Notes: generated by a model from the letters alone, not told the origin. 64,000 bases of DNA from Desulfitobacterium metallireducens DSM 15288 (GCF_000231405.2 NZ_CP007032.1:2418001-2482000); one strand, 5' to 3'. Shown: positions 26,832 to 35,321, numbered from the stretch's first letter. Numbers and translations are program-made.

Positions 26832-27029
26832 TTATTTTTGATCGATCGCTTTATTCAATTGTTCCACCAATTCATCTGGTTTTTTCCCATGAGTTAAAGC
26901 AGCCCCTTCAATACTCTCCATTGTGGAAGAAGGGCAACCTAAGCAGTGCATTCCCAATTCCAGAAAAATTTGTACCGTTTGCGGATGGGTTCTGAGAACT
27001 TGTCCAACGGTCATTTCTTTGGTAATCAA
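26832..27029 (-). CDS. DUF1858-family small CxxC protein
   Basis: The 65-residue protein matches the DUF1858 domain (TIGR03980 type, often called hybrid-cluster-protein-associated redox disulfide domain). It has the start MTVGQVLRTHPQTVQIFLELG and the CxxC at C29/C32 in GMHCLGCPSS. Translation probably starts at TTG 27029, since AAGGAGG lies 8 bases upstream; ATG at codon 6 is the alternative. The cysteine pair may take part in dithiol redox or metal binding. It precedes lpdA by 23 bases. Confidence 0.88.
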   Translation of the reverse strand: MITKEMTVGQVLRTHPQTVQIFLELGMHCLGCPSSTMESIEGAALTHGKKPDELVEQLNKAIDQK

Positions 27030-27123
27030 GCGAATTACCTCCTTCTTTTATCCTTCAAAATCAATTCTAACTAAAACGGTCGGTTTTATTTAATTATAAG
27101 GGATAAGCTGTGAATACACAAGC

Positions 27124-28227
27124 TCAGCATATCTTCATAGCTAGTCCATTAAGCAAGGCATATATTCTTTCTGCTAAAGGAAGTTCAAGGGTACCCGTTC
27201 CACAGCTTGGTGTAAGCATACTTTGAGCACGTAACCGCGACTCATTCACTCCTCGTTTGAGAAGTGCATTAATGTTTCCCTCAAGACGTTCCTGTAAACT
27301 CGCCACAGTTTCTTCAAAAGCCTTAGCTGAGGTCGGCACAATTCCCCATGAAAGAATCCCACCCCGCTCCAAGAATTCATTTAATGGACCAGCCAAAACA
27401 ATCATACTCGTCATATACTCATAAGCATCAAAATTGATCACCTGTATCTTTGAATCAAAGAGCAGCGTCCAATCTGTCCCTGCACAAACATGAGCCGCTG
27501 GAATGCCTCCTTGTCGAAGGATCCCCTCAGATACTTCATTGAGATGAGCAATGAGGCTCTCGCGTCTTAGCGTCACATGCGTCGAAGATCCATAAGCGTA
27601 AAGAGATGGATCATCGATCGACATTAACACCGGATAGCCCAAACGGCGTAAACGCCTAGTTTGCCACTCAGCATGCATCGCCAACGCTTTAACAAGAAGA
27701 TCTCGCTGAATTTCATCATAATAACTAGCCCGGCGATTTTCATCGGTAATCTGCATACCTACCGTCAACGGGCCACTTAATTGTCCTTTAACGAATAAAA
27801 CGCCTTGGGTATCTCGATGTTCCAGATCTGCACAGAAGCTTTCAAACCCAACTCCCCCCTCAGCTGTAAAACCGAAAGATTCGAATGCCTCTTCTTCGCC
27901 GCTTTCCGCCCGCAAATAGAGCTCATAAAAACGAGCCATTCTCTCCGACCAATCCGGAACTTCCACTTGAAAGCGTGGCGTTACAAATCCCTCAATCACA
28001 CCTGTCTCAATCAGAGGCCGTAAATATTGACCCACAAAAGAACTTTCCGCTCCTAAGTTTGGAAGCTGAGGCCAGTGAGGAGCAGTGGGTACCGATTTCC
28101 AGATCAAATCCAACGCCGCTTTCGATTCTGTGTGAGGTAAGCTCCCGATCCCTGTTGCTAAAAAGTGGGGTTCCCACGTCTGCGTCTTTAGATTTGAATT
28201 TGGGCTTTTATTCTCTTCTAAACTCAC
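27124..28227 (-). CDS. MetE/UROD-fold methyltransferase-like protein
   Basis: The 367-residue protein corresponds to the C-terminal catalytic half of cobalamin-independent methionine synthase and the UROD/MetE superfamily. It opens with HFLATGIGSLPHTESKAALD, as these proteins do. The zinc ligands of MetE are recognisable as H246 and C248 in AAHVCAG and C342 in LTPSCGTG. It lacks the N-terminal MetE half, so it may use a methyl-corrinoid or other donor. I start it at GTG 28227 because AAGGATGGG lies just upstream and the family homology begins soon after. In-frame codons continue upstream to 28362, but that part lies inside palindromic element A. Confidence 0.82.
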   Translation of the reverse strand: MSLEENKSPNSNLKTQTWEPHFLATGIGSLPHTESKAALDLIWKSVPTAPHWPQLPNLGAESSFVGQYLRPLIETGVIEGFVTPRFQVEVPDWSERMARFYELYLRAESGEEEAFESFGFTAEGGVGFESFCADLEHRDTQGVLFVKGQLSGPLTVGMQITDENRRASYYDEIQRDLLVKALAMHAEWQTRRLRRLGYPVLMSIDDPSLYAYGSSTHVTLRRESLIAHLNEVSEGILRQGGIPAAHVCAGTDWTLLFDSKIQVINFDAYEYMTSMIVLAGPLNEFLERGGILSWGIVPTSAKAFEETVASLQERLEGNINALLKRGVNESRLRAQSMLTPSCGTGTLELPLAERIYALLNGLAMKIC

Positions 28228-28256
28228 TTTATCCCATCCTTTACACTCGAATATAT

Positions 28257-28585
28257 GAAAGAGGCCTTTTCTTATCCATTCAGGCAAGTCGTTCGTCGAC
28301 CAAACTAGGTCTAAATCTCGACTTTGAGGGAGGGCGTCTCGTGTTTTTGCCATCCGTGGCACACTCGACGCTTGACACGTCCTGTGTCATCGCCGCCAAA
28401 ACGCGAATGGTCATGGACGACCAAGTGTCGCCGTAGCCACGGATGGCGAGAGGCGACCCTCCTTGGCTCTATTGGCGGTGGCGTACGTCCTATGCGCCAC
28501 CCCGCTAAATCCTGTTCCGAGTTTAAGTCAAGTTTGGTGAGCGACTCTCTTTAATACCTTCATTCCTAACAAAAGGCTCTTTTGC
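28257..28585. repeat. Palindromic element A, related to element B
   Basis: The ends are inverted repeats (GAAAGAGGCCTTTT at the left, AAAAGGCTCTTTTG at the right), with inner arms ACCAAACTAGG and CAAGTTTGGT. Inside lie nested hairpins: GCCATCCGTGGC with GCCACGGATGGC (28350-28447), TGACAC-GTCCT-GTGTCA (28373-28389) and GGTGGCG-TACGTCCTATG-CGCCACC (28477-28501). The outer parts match element B at 36865-37092 in the same orientation; A carries about 100 extra bases in the middle. The 147 bases between it and the next gene (28586-28732) show nothing I can name. Confidence 0.75.
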
Positions 28586-28732
28586 GTCTTGAAGAGTACT
28601 ACGGAAGGCCTGATGTCGCGAGTACATGGACGCACAGAAGCGACGCGCTTGCAGAATACAGAAGGGTTTGGCAGAGCTCCCATGGAATCATGTGTGCCCG
28701 CCCCGGAATAAGGCTACGTAACGGCATAGAAT

Positions 28733-30874
28733 CTATCCTCTTAAAGCCGCAACAAGATGCCAAAGGTAATACCCATCCGTCCATCTCCACGCAACCAATG
28801 CTAAGAAAGTTACGAAGAAGATGCCAGACACGACCATTATGGGACGATAATGGCCTTTGACCTTATGCACATCCCGAATTCTGATGGGGAGATACAGCAG
28901 AGTTAATCCAATATAGACTGCTAAGGGAAGGTAACTCGGAACTCCCCAGGGTTGAGCTACCCACAGTATGACAGGTATCCAGATCCAGCGATAGCGGCGT
29001 TCTAACCACAAAGCTAAACCGAATGGTGCAGGGCCTTCTGGTAAACGCGGTGCCGCAACGCCAACTTGTAATAAGCGTATGAGTACAAACGTAAGCGCCA
29101 AAATGAGCCAAATAAGCAATGGCGATTGCTGTTTTAAGGCATCCCTCAAGGGCCATTGTACCGGTATCCAACTTTCCCATGGAACTTCCGTATGAAAGAT
29201 CAATGACGTCACTAAGCCAGCCAGCGTTCCTTCACGGGTTAAAAGGGCTACCCCCTGCCAATGCCACGCTCGCCGCAGTGCACGTTTAGGTTTCCGTTCC
29301 ATGATTTCTTTATACCGCCAATTGACGGTCCCAATATTCGCGATAATAACAATAATTACCCAAGCTGCCCATATTCCCACGATCCAATTTTCCTGAGGCC
29401 AGGAGAGAGAATCCTTGGTTTGAGCTTCTGTGTTGTACTCAACATTACCCCATGAACCCTCAAAGCCTGCTTGAGTAAGCTGAATATTGTTCATCGAAGC
29501 AGGAGCTGAGGCTCCTGCAACGCTCGCTACAAACGTCGGCAACGGCTGAGTTAATAATTGAACATTCTTAATATAGCTTGACGTTGAGAATCGGGGGTCA
29601 GTCTCAAGACCAGTCCCAACTGTCCACGCCCACAGAGAAGGATGGAGCATTCCTCTTCGGACAAAATTATCCCAAACTGAAGGATTAGGGAGTCGATTCG
29701 CAGGTATCATCTTTGCAGGGAGCTCTGCCCATATTCCCATTCCCTTCTGGTCAGCCGCCTCCAACCATGCTTCATCAGGAAAAGATCCAATAAAATAGAT
29801 AAGATTATACCCTTCATTTTTTTTATTGATTAACCATTCTTGAACTTGCCCTGTATGGCGTACTTGAGCCTCTTGCTCCGGAGAAAGAGTGAGTCCTTTT
29901 ATCGTTAAAGATTGTCCATTTTGAAGAAACGTTTTCTCTTGTAACGATACCGAGGATAATCCGAGAGGAATAGATAGGTCATCCTTGTCTCCTTTGGGAT
30001 TCAACGCCGTCAAATAAAGTTGATAGCTAAATGGATCCTTCGTCGTCCATTTACGAGCCTTAGGAATGTTAAATGTCAGAGTCACATCTTGAACGGGTGA
30101 TTCCTCAAGTTTGACTTGAGTTGCAGTTGTTGCCACAGCAGCAGAACCGTCAGAAAGAATACCTTGTATGTCCCATGGTCCGTATTCCGAAACCGAATGA
30201 TGATTAAGCCGCGTTTGCACTGAGACAACAGCATCTTCATTATTCCACTGCACACTGACTTGATGAACAGACAAACTCGTTTCCATAGTTGCAACTAATT
30301 GCATGGAGCCCGTGATTTGTCCTTTTGCAGGCCAATCAAAACCAAAGAGCGTATTTCCTTGCGCGGGAGGTGCTGAGGTCTCAATTAAAAGTATATTATC
30401 TTCACCATAACGTAACGCATTAGCTGGTAGATAAAGCTCCTCAGCCCCTCCATCATTTGCGAATTTCCCAATCTGATGAGCACTATCCATTCCATTAAGA
30501 TAGATCGCTCCTTCACCATTGACTCCATTGAGTTGGAGAAGAACATTCCGCGCACTCCATTCAGGTAGAATTTGAAAATGTTTGACCGCAACATGGAACC
30601 TTTGAGCTGAAGGAAGATTTAGCGCTTTCCCAGATATTAGTGGGAAATTCTTCTTGTTCTCCTGATTTACGTGTTGCGTTTCCGTAACATAAGCTTGTCT
30701 CAAAGTAGGGTAACTATTCCAGCTTCCCTGCAAATCTAACGTTAAACGTTGGGCGCTGACAGAGCCCGTCCCAGCCTCTAAAGATAACCCTGGTGCTTCA
30801 CTCCAGTACCAAACCAGAAATCCTAATGCGAAAATAAATACACTTATCAATAAAATAATGCGACGTTTAAACAT
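28733..30874 (-). CDS. Membrane protein with GH2-like ectodomain, probably catalytically inactive
   Basis: The 713-residue protein has an N-terminal membrane anchor (about 5-23), then a region resembling the sugar-binding, Ig-like and TIM-barrel domains of family 2 glycoside hydrolases (about 40-480), and at least five membrane segments from about 498 to the end. GH2 traits are the jelly-roll part RNVLLQLNGVNGEGAIYLNG, the strand-loop NEGYNLIYFIGSFPDEAWLEAADQKG and HPSLWAWTVGTG (411-422). The last matches the HPSVxxWSxGNE motif of GH2 enzymes, but the Asn-Glu catalytic pair is missing. It may therefore bind carbohydrate rather than cut it. GAAGGGG precedes the ATG. The assignment is by fold pattern and has moderate certainty. 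Confidence 0.65.
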   Translation of the reverse strand: MFKRRIILLISVFIFALGFLVWYWSEAPGLSLEAGTGSVSAQRLTLDLQGSWNSYPTLRQAYVTETQHVNQENKKNFPLISGKALNLPSAQRFHVAVKHFQILPEWSARNVLLQLNGVNGEGAIYLNGMDSAHQIGKFANDGGAEELYLPANALRYGEDNILLIETSAPPAQGNTLFGFDWPAKGQITGSMQLVATMETSLSVHQVSVQWNNEDAVVSVQTRLNHHSVSEYGPWDIQGILSDGSAAVATTATQVKLEESPVQDVTLTFNIPKARKWTTKDPFSYQLYLTALNPKGDKDDLSIPLGLSSVSLQEKTFLQNGQSLTIKGLTLSPEQEAQVRHTGQVQEWLINKKNEGYNLIYFIGSFPDEAWLEAADQKGMGIWAELPAKMIPANRLPNPSVWDNFVRRGMLHPSLWAWTVGTGLETDPRFSTSSYIKNVQLLTQPLPTFVASVAGASAPASMNNIQLTQAGFEGSWGNVEYNTEAQTKDSLSWPQENWIVGIWAAWVIIVIIANIGTVNWRYKEIMERKPKRALRRAWHWQGVALLTREGTLAGLVTSLIFHTEVPWESWIPVQWPLRDALKQQSPLLIWLILALTFVLIRLLQVGVAAPRLPEGPAPFGLALWLERRYRWIWIPVILWVAQPWGVPSYLPLAVYIGLTLLYLPIRIRDVHKVKGHYRPIMVVSGIFFVTFLALVAWRWTDGYYLWHLVAALRG

Positions 30875-30967
30875 ATTTTAGTAATGCCCCTTCTATTCTC
30901 TATGGAGTTTAATACATATCTTCGCGAAAATAAAATAAAATCCTTGCTTCTTAGGGCAAAAAAATAA

Positions 30968-30991
30968 GTCGTTAGTTAAAAAACTAACGAC
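30968..30991 (-). terminator. Terminator after perR
   Basis: GTCGTTAGTT-TTTT-AACTAACGAC is a perfect 10-base-pair hairpin on the minus strand, followed by TTATTTTTTT. It lies 12 bases after the stop codon of the PerR-type gene. Confidence 0.9.
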
Positions 30992-31003
30992 AAATACTCT
31001 TTT

Positions 31004-31429
31004 TTAATGAAGTAACGCTTCTTGGCACTCTGGACAAACGCCGTAAAACTCGATCCGGTGTCCCATCACTTTAAAACCTGTTTTTTCGGAAACCTCATCT
31101 TCCATCGTTAATAACGGACGATGATAATCCACGACTTTTCCACAATCCGTACACACAACATGATAATGGTTCTCTGGATTGCCATCAAATCGGCTTGACA
31201 TATCCCCATAGGATAATTCGAGAATATGGCCATGTTCTTTGAGCATATTCAGCGTATTATAAATTGTCCCCAGACTTACCCCCGGAAATTTTGCTTTCAC
31301 ATGATTATAAATATCTTCAGCAGTCGGATGAGTATCCGTACCTAAAAGATATTCTAGAATGGCTTGGCGCTGTGGTGTAAACCGTACCCCTTTTTCTTTA
31401 AGTTGTTTTAAAATATCGATCGCTTGCAT
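31004..31429 (-). CDS. perR: PerR-type Fur-family peroxide regulator
   Basis: This 141-residue repressor of the Fur family has the winged-helix part GVRFTPQRQAILEYLLGTDTH with recognition helix SLGTIYNTLNMLKEHG, and two structural zinc pairs CTDCGKVV and CPECQEALL. The regulatory metal ligands fit PerR rather than Fur: an aspartate in SSRFDGNPENHYHVVC and a second one in CGKVVDYHRP, with the histidines HYH. PerR senses peroxide by iron-catalysed histidine oxidation. AAGGAGG lies 8 bases before ATG 31429; the adjacent ATG 31432 and GTG 31438 are alternatives. A near-perfect PerR box overlaps its own start region, so autoregulation is likely. Confidence 0.88.
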   Translation of the reverse strand: MQAIDILKQLKEKGVRFTPQRQAILEYLLGTDTHPTAEDIYNHVKAKFPGVSLGTIYNTLNMLKEHGHILELSYGDMSSRFDGNPENHYHVVCTDCGKVVDYHRPLLTMEDEVSEKTGFKVMGHRIEFYGVCPECQEALLH

Positions 31430-31484
31430 CATTCCCACCTCCTTAACTTTTCCCCCCAGGAAGATCGAATTATCGTAACCTTAT

Positions 31485-31499
31485 TTATAATTATTTTAA
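31485..31499 (-). promoter_or_regulatory. PerR box
   Basis: TTATAATTATTTTAA matches the PerR operator TTATAATNATTATAA with one mismatch. It lies just downstream of the -10 of the perR promoter, over the expected transcription start, where binding would block transcription. Confidence 0.75.
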
Positions 31500-31503
31500 A
31501 TTC

Positions 31504-31532
31504 ATTATAAAGGCTCTATATCTCATTGTCAA
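31504..31532 (-). promoter_or_regulatory. Consensus sigma-A promoter of perR
   Basis: On the minus strand TTGACA and TATAAT, both perfect, are separated by 17 bases. They lie about 75 bases upstream of the perR start codon, with the PerR box at the start site. Confidence 0.92.
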
Positions 31533-31570
31533 GAATCACTCTTGATTAAGAGTTATAGATATTAAAAATT

Positions 31571-31600
31571 AAAAAGGAGAGCACTTCTGCTCTCCCTTTT
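31571..31600 (-). terminator. Terminator after the ferredoxin gene
   Basis: AAAGGGAGAGCA-GAAG-TGCTCTCCTTTTT on the minus strand is a strong hairpin with a T run, 17 bases after the ferredoxin stop codon. Confidence 0.92.
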
Positions 31601-31616
31601 AATACTTAGAAGTGAA

Positions 31617-31787
31617 TTAGTCTTGAGCTGGAGCGCCAACAGGACAAACTCCTGCACAAGAACCACATTCTGTGCAAGCATCAGCATTGATGACGTATTG
31701 ATCGTCTCCTGCACTGATTGCACCTACAGGGCACTCAGCTTCACATGCACCACAGCTAATGCAGTCTGAGGAAATTTTGTAAGCCAT
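31617..31787 (-). CDS. 2[4Fe-4S] clostridial-type ferredoxin
   Basis: A 56-residue ferredoxin with two clusters of four cysteines: [17 protein letters not shown] and [18 protein letters not shown]. It is a low-potential one-electron carrier of anaerobic metabolism, such as for hydrogenase or pyruvate oxidoreductase. The gene starts at ATG 31787 with AAGGAGG about 8 bases upstream, and is a single-gene unit with its own terminator. It lies next to perR but the two have separate signals. Confidence 0.95.
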   Translation of the reverse strand: MAYKISSDCISCGACEAECPVGAISAGDDQYVINADACTECGSCAGVCPVGAPAQD

Positions 31788-31936
31788 TTAAAACAACCTC
31801 CTTCTCCCCTTATTCAACGTCACTATACCAAAGGGAAAGAAAAAAGGCAAGCCGTAATTTACTATTATACCCAAACATCAAAATATCATTCATTTCAGAA
31901 AAATAACAAATATTCATGGTAGTGTGCCCTGATTGT

Positions 31937-32092
31937 CTAAATCTCTCGATCGGGCCGATAGGGAACCTGATAAAGTCTCCTCATACAATGTGAACAATAG
32001 GGTAGCGTACGATTACTGACATGATTTCTCCGAAATAGAACATGTGTTAGATCTTCGTGTTCAAAACCACAAGACCGACATTTTTCCAACAC
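31937..32092 (-). CDS. Small zinc-ribbon protein of unknown function
   Basis: A 51-residue frame starts at GTG 32092 with a perfect AGGAGGT 8 bases upstream. The protein has two CxxC pairs, CRSCGFEHEDL and CSHCMRRLYQ, spaced as in a zinc ribbon, and is basic. Its size, ribosome site and cysteine pairs make it a convincing gene, but I do not recognise the family. The TTG codon next to the GTG is an alternative start. It sits alone between the VWA gene and the ferredoxin gene. Confidence 0.75.
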   Translation of the reverse strand: MLEKCRSCGFEHEDLTHVLFRRNHVSNRTLPYCSHCMRRLYQVPYRPDREI

Positions 32093-32210
32093 CGGTATTA
32101 CCTCCTAGATTGTGAGCTTATGTACTATTAACTAACACTTCTAGTATGCTCAATAAAACGCTTTCTTAACCCTAATTGTTTTTCATCATAATGTTTAAAT
32201 TTATTTAAGG

Positions 32211-33572
32211 TTATGCCTTGAATCGAGAGCTCAGGATATTTTGCAAATGCCCTAGAGTATAACACTCGACCATCTGGCAGTAGGGTTGAAAATATGCGAC
32301 TGTCTTAGTTTCTCCCCACCGTTTTTCAGGAAGCGTATTCAACCAAAGAATCTCGCGAACCCTTCCCCGAAAATTCTTCAAAAGGCGGGATGCCCTCTCC
32401 CCTTCGAGGGTCTGAGTATCACTAAGGATAATCAAAACTGTACGGGGTGAAAAAGATTTCGCATGCTTCTTCGCGAGTTCCTCTAAAGCCATCGCTAGAT
32501 TCGTTCCTCCGCCCCATTCTTTACTCGCTTCAGGCAAAGCAGATTGCAGCATTTCCTGAAGCGTTCGACCTGACCGTACTTTTCCAGTCAGCTCAACCAA
32601 ACGATCGGCAAAAGCATATGTTTCGATCCCGCTTACAACAGAAGATAAACCGTAAATAAACTGCAAAATGAATTCCGTATACTTCGTCATTGAACCGGAT
32701 AAATCACAGAGCAAAACGAACTTTGGGCGACTTCTTCGCCGAACACGAAAACGTCGTTTCAGCAACACCCCTCCATAACGAAGGTTTTCCCGCAAGGTAT
32801 GACGCATATCAATCCCGCCTCTTTTACCCCGCGCTTGATACCTACGCGTTGCTTGGGCTGCAAGTCGTTGCGAGAGTTGTTGAATCAGTTTCATGACCTG
32901 TGGCCATTCTTCAGGCGAAATATTCTTTAAATCACGCGTAAAAAAATGAATTTGTTGCTCACGCCAAGCGCGTTCGACTTCAGAGATAATTCCCCCTTCC
33001 CCAGGTGAGGATAACGAGAAATCAAGCTCTTCTCCGAGTTTATGCTGCCAATACTGGAGCGATCCCCTCATCACCTGTTCAATCATCGGCTGAAAAGAAT
33101 GATCTACGGGGAGACCATTATGGATTCCTTGCTCAGAACGAGCTAAGAAGTCTTTAAGCCGCTCTCGTTCCTTTTCAGGCAGCTGTATATAGACCCTCAA
33201 TTGTTCCTCGGTTAAATTCAGCTCTCTCCCCTTAAAACTTAGCTCCTTACGGCTTTGGTTGAGGCCTTTATGAATATGGTCTGCTTTTTCCCGCGCTTCA
33301 TTTTGCCAGTTCATTTGCTGCTCTGGTGGGGCAAAAAAAGCACGAAAAGCTTCTTGGAACCAGGGAACATTTTGTGGAGATTTGACCAAAGTAGCTTGCA
33401 GGATTCCTTCTGTTCGCTCTTTATCTTCTAAGCCAACCCATATCAAAGATTGCAATGCATCTTGGACTTCGCTCATACTGACAGGAATCCCACCTTGTCG
33501 GAGCAAGCGAGCAAATTCGAGAAGGTGACGATCCAGTTCACTTCGTTCTTTTAGCTCATGTTTTTCCATCAT
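32211..33572 (-). CDS. VWA-domain protein, CoxE-like
   Basis: The protein of about 453 residues has a helical, charged N-terminal half and a C-terminal von Willebrand A domain with the MIDAS motif DLSGSM (about residue 290), then GGGTNLAMALEEL and VLIILSDTQTLEGE. This matches the CoxE-like VWA family that works with MoxR-type AAA+ ATPases in activating or inserting cofactors into partner enzymes. The MoxR gene lies 10 bases upstream. ATG 33572 or 33569 follows AGGTGATC. The client protein is unknown; no CoxL-type enzyme lies near. Confidence 0.85.
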   Translation of the reverse strand: MMEKHELKERSELDRHLLEFARLLRQGGIPVSMSEVQDALQSLIWVGLEDKERTEGILQATLVKSPQNVPWFQEAFRAFFAPPEQQMNWQNEAREKADHIHKGLNQSRKELSFKGRELNLTEEQLRVYIQLPEKERERLKDFLARSEQGIHNGLPVDHSFQPMIEQVMRGSLQYWQHKLGEELDFSLSSPGEGGIISEVERAWREQQIHFFTRDLKNISPEEWPQVMKLIQQLSQRLAAQATRRYQARGKRGGIDMRHTLRENLRYGGVLLKRRFRVRRRSRPKFVLLCDLSGSMTKYTEFILQFIYGLSSVVSGIETYAFADRLVELTGKVRSGRTLQEMLQSALPEASKEWGGGTNLAMALEELAKKHAKSFSPRTVLIILSDTQTLEGERASRLLKNFRGRVREILWLNTLPEKRWGETKTVAYFQPYCQMVECYTLGHLQNILSSRFKA

Positions 33573-33581
33573 GATCACCTA

Positions 33582-34451
33582 TCACACTTTAGCTTCCCAA
33601 AGTAAGCGTTCAGCACCCATCTCCTCATAGAAAAGTTCTAAATCCTCCTGGCTTTTAAGGAGTAGATTGAGTGTCGCCTCAATCCAAGCGGGGTCTAACT
33701 CCGTTTTACCCATCACTAATAGCGCCTTCGCCCAATCTAACGTTTCTGAGACGGAAGGTACCTTTTGGAGCATCAATTTTTCCCGGAGAACACCTACCGC
33801 TTTTGCCACCTGATAAGCCAGTTTATCCTGAAGCCCGGGTAGTTTAGTGCGCAAAATCTTGACTTCTTTTTCAACAGAAGGAGAGTCGACATGCAGGAAA
33901 ACGCAACGTCTTTTTAGCCCATCAGAAAGCTCCCGTTCCCCGTTCGAGGTTAAAACGACCAAGGGCCGTTCCTGAGCTTTGATCGTCCCCATCTCGGGAA
34001 TCGTCACTTGAAATTCGCCTAAGAGCTCCAATAGAAAGGCCTCAAACTCACTATCGGTCTTATCAATTTCATCAATAAGCAAAACCGAGGCTTCTCGATT
34101 CATCAGTCCCTGGAGTAAAGGGCGTGGAAGCAAATATTCTGCGGAAAACAAATCTTCCTCGTGAAGATTCTCCTTTTGCATCTGAATTTTTAAGAGCTGT
34201 CTCTGATAATTCCATTCATAAAGCGCCTTATTTTCATCCAAGCCCTCATAACACTGTAAGCGAATAAGAGGAGCAGCCAGAACTTGACTTAAAGCCTTAG
34301 CCACCTCAGTCTTTCCCACTCCTGGAGGCCCTACAACTAAAATCGGTTTCTCTAATTGAATGGCAAGATAAGCTGTAAGGGCAATCCGATCTTTTTTCTC
34401 TGTGATATACCCTATTAGTGCTAACTCTTCCTCAAAGTCATCCAATGTCAT
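33582..34451 (-). CDS. MoxR-family AAA+ ATPase
   Basis: The 289-residue ATPase has Walker A GPPGVGKTEVAKAL, Walker B VLLIDEIDKTD, sensor 1 PLVVLTSNGERELSD and the arginine-rich DGLKRRCVFLHVD, all typical of MoxR/CbbQ/CoxD proteins. It acts with the CoxE-like VWA protein encoded directly downstream as a chaperone pair that remodels or activates a partner. Both genes are probably translated from one mRNA. No specific target can be named from the neighbours. Confidence 0.9.
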   Translation of the reverse strand: MTLDDFEEELALIGYITEKKDRIALTAYLAIQLEKPILVVGPPGVGKTEVAKALSQVLAAPLIRLQCYEGLDENKALYEWNYQRQLLKIQMQKENLHEEDLFSAEYLLPRPLLQGLMNREASVLLIDEIDKTDSEFEAFLLELLGEFQVTIPEMGTIKAQERPLVVLTSNGERELSDGLKRRCVFLHVDSPSVEKEVKILRTKLPGLQDKLAYQVAKAVGVLREKLMLQKVPSVSETLDWAKALLVMGKTELDPAWIEATLNLLLKSQEDLELFYEEMGAERLLWEAKV

Positions 34452-34525
34452 CTCGATTTTGATAGATACCCCTCCTCACACCTCTTGAGTTTACTTTATA
34501 GAGGTATCATATCACAAAATAATTC

Positions 34526-35227
34526 TTATGAAAATTCTGAATTATTGATACATTGTTCCAGCACTTCAAAGGAGACCAATCGACTAAATGATAGCAAATC
34601 ATTCCATTGTGAGCGGTCCAATTTCCACGGACAGTGGGCTGAAATTCGACTGGCAAAGCCAATAGGTTGGCCTCCTAGCGATCGTTCTGCACGACGTTGT
34701 GCTAAACTCACTACCCCTTCGGCTCGAGCATTGCAAAAGATGGGTTCCAAGCAAAGCGCAGGTTTTTGTTTATAAGTCACCTGCAGACTGAATTGATGTA
34801 AGAGTTCGACCCCCACTTGTTCACGCTGGATCTCTTCGTCAAGTCGCGTAGGATCTGGGTAAAAATTTGCCCCCATCTGCTTCCAAAACGTCTTTTCCTT
34901 CGCGTTAAGGATCGGTACTCGCAACGCAACAGCACCCATCTGCCGCGCAAACCGAGTCACGAAATGGGCCAATTCCTTTTCTATTGAATTTTCATAGGAT
35001 AAACCCAGAAGAATGACGAGTCGTTCTGCTGAACTAATGACCAACTCACCCAACTCCTCATTTTCTCCCAGGGCAACCATATAATAACCTGGCAAAGCAT
35101 TCATTTGCGGCTTTATCTTCTTCTCTCCCTTTTCCAGGAGGAATGAGGCCAAAGCCACTGTCCAATCTTCCAAGCTCTCCTCATTCCAATTATCTTGGGG
35201 GGCTAAAATCAGTTCCATCCAAGGCAT
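34526..35227 (-). CDS. Unrecognised conserved-looking protein upstream of moxR
   Basis: The 233-residue soluble protein begins MPWMELILAPQDNWNEESLE, with AAGGAAG about 6 bases before ATG 35227. An in-frame start at 35260 has no ribosome site. The first half resembles an aminopeptidase-like alpha/beta region (PGYYMVALGENEELGELVIS), but without catalytic residues that I can identify. The C-terminal half has ALCLEPIFCNARAEGVV and one or two cysteines. Coding character is clear and the codon use fits its neighbours. It lies 74 bases upstream of moxR, so a shared function is possible, though not shown. Confidence 0.65.
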   Translation of the reverse strand: MPWMELILAPQDNWNEESLEDWTVALASFLLEKGEKKIKPQMNALPGYYMVALGENEELGELVISSAERLVILLGLSYENSIEKELAHFVTRFARQMGAVALRVPILNAKEKTFWKQMGANFYPDPTRLDEEIQREQVGVELLHQFSLQVTYKQKPALCLEPIFCNARAEGVVSLAQRRAERSLGGQPIGFASRISAHCPWKLDRSQWNDLLSFSRLVSFEVLEQCINNSEFS

Positions 35228-35321
35228 AGGGCTTCCTTCTTTCCAAGCAAAGATTAACACAAAACCTTTCCTAGTGTACCAAGATATTGATTCACCTATG
35301 CTTAGAAAAAGATGAGGAAAG

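Noticed and set aside
28257-28585. Insertion sequence with a transposase
   Set aside because: The element has inverted-repeat ends but no coding frame of transposase type. It is kept as a palindromic repeat.
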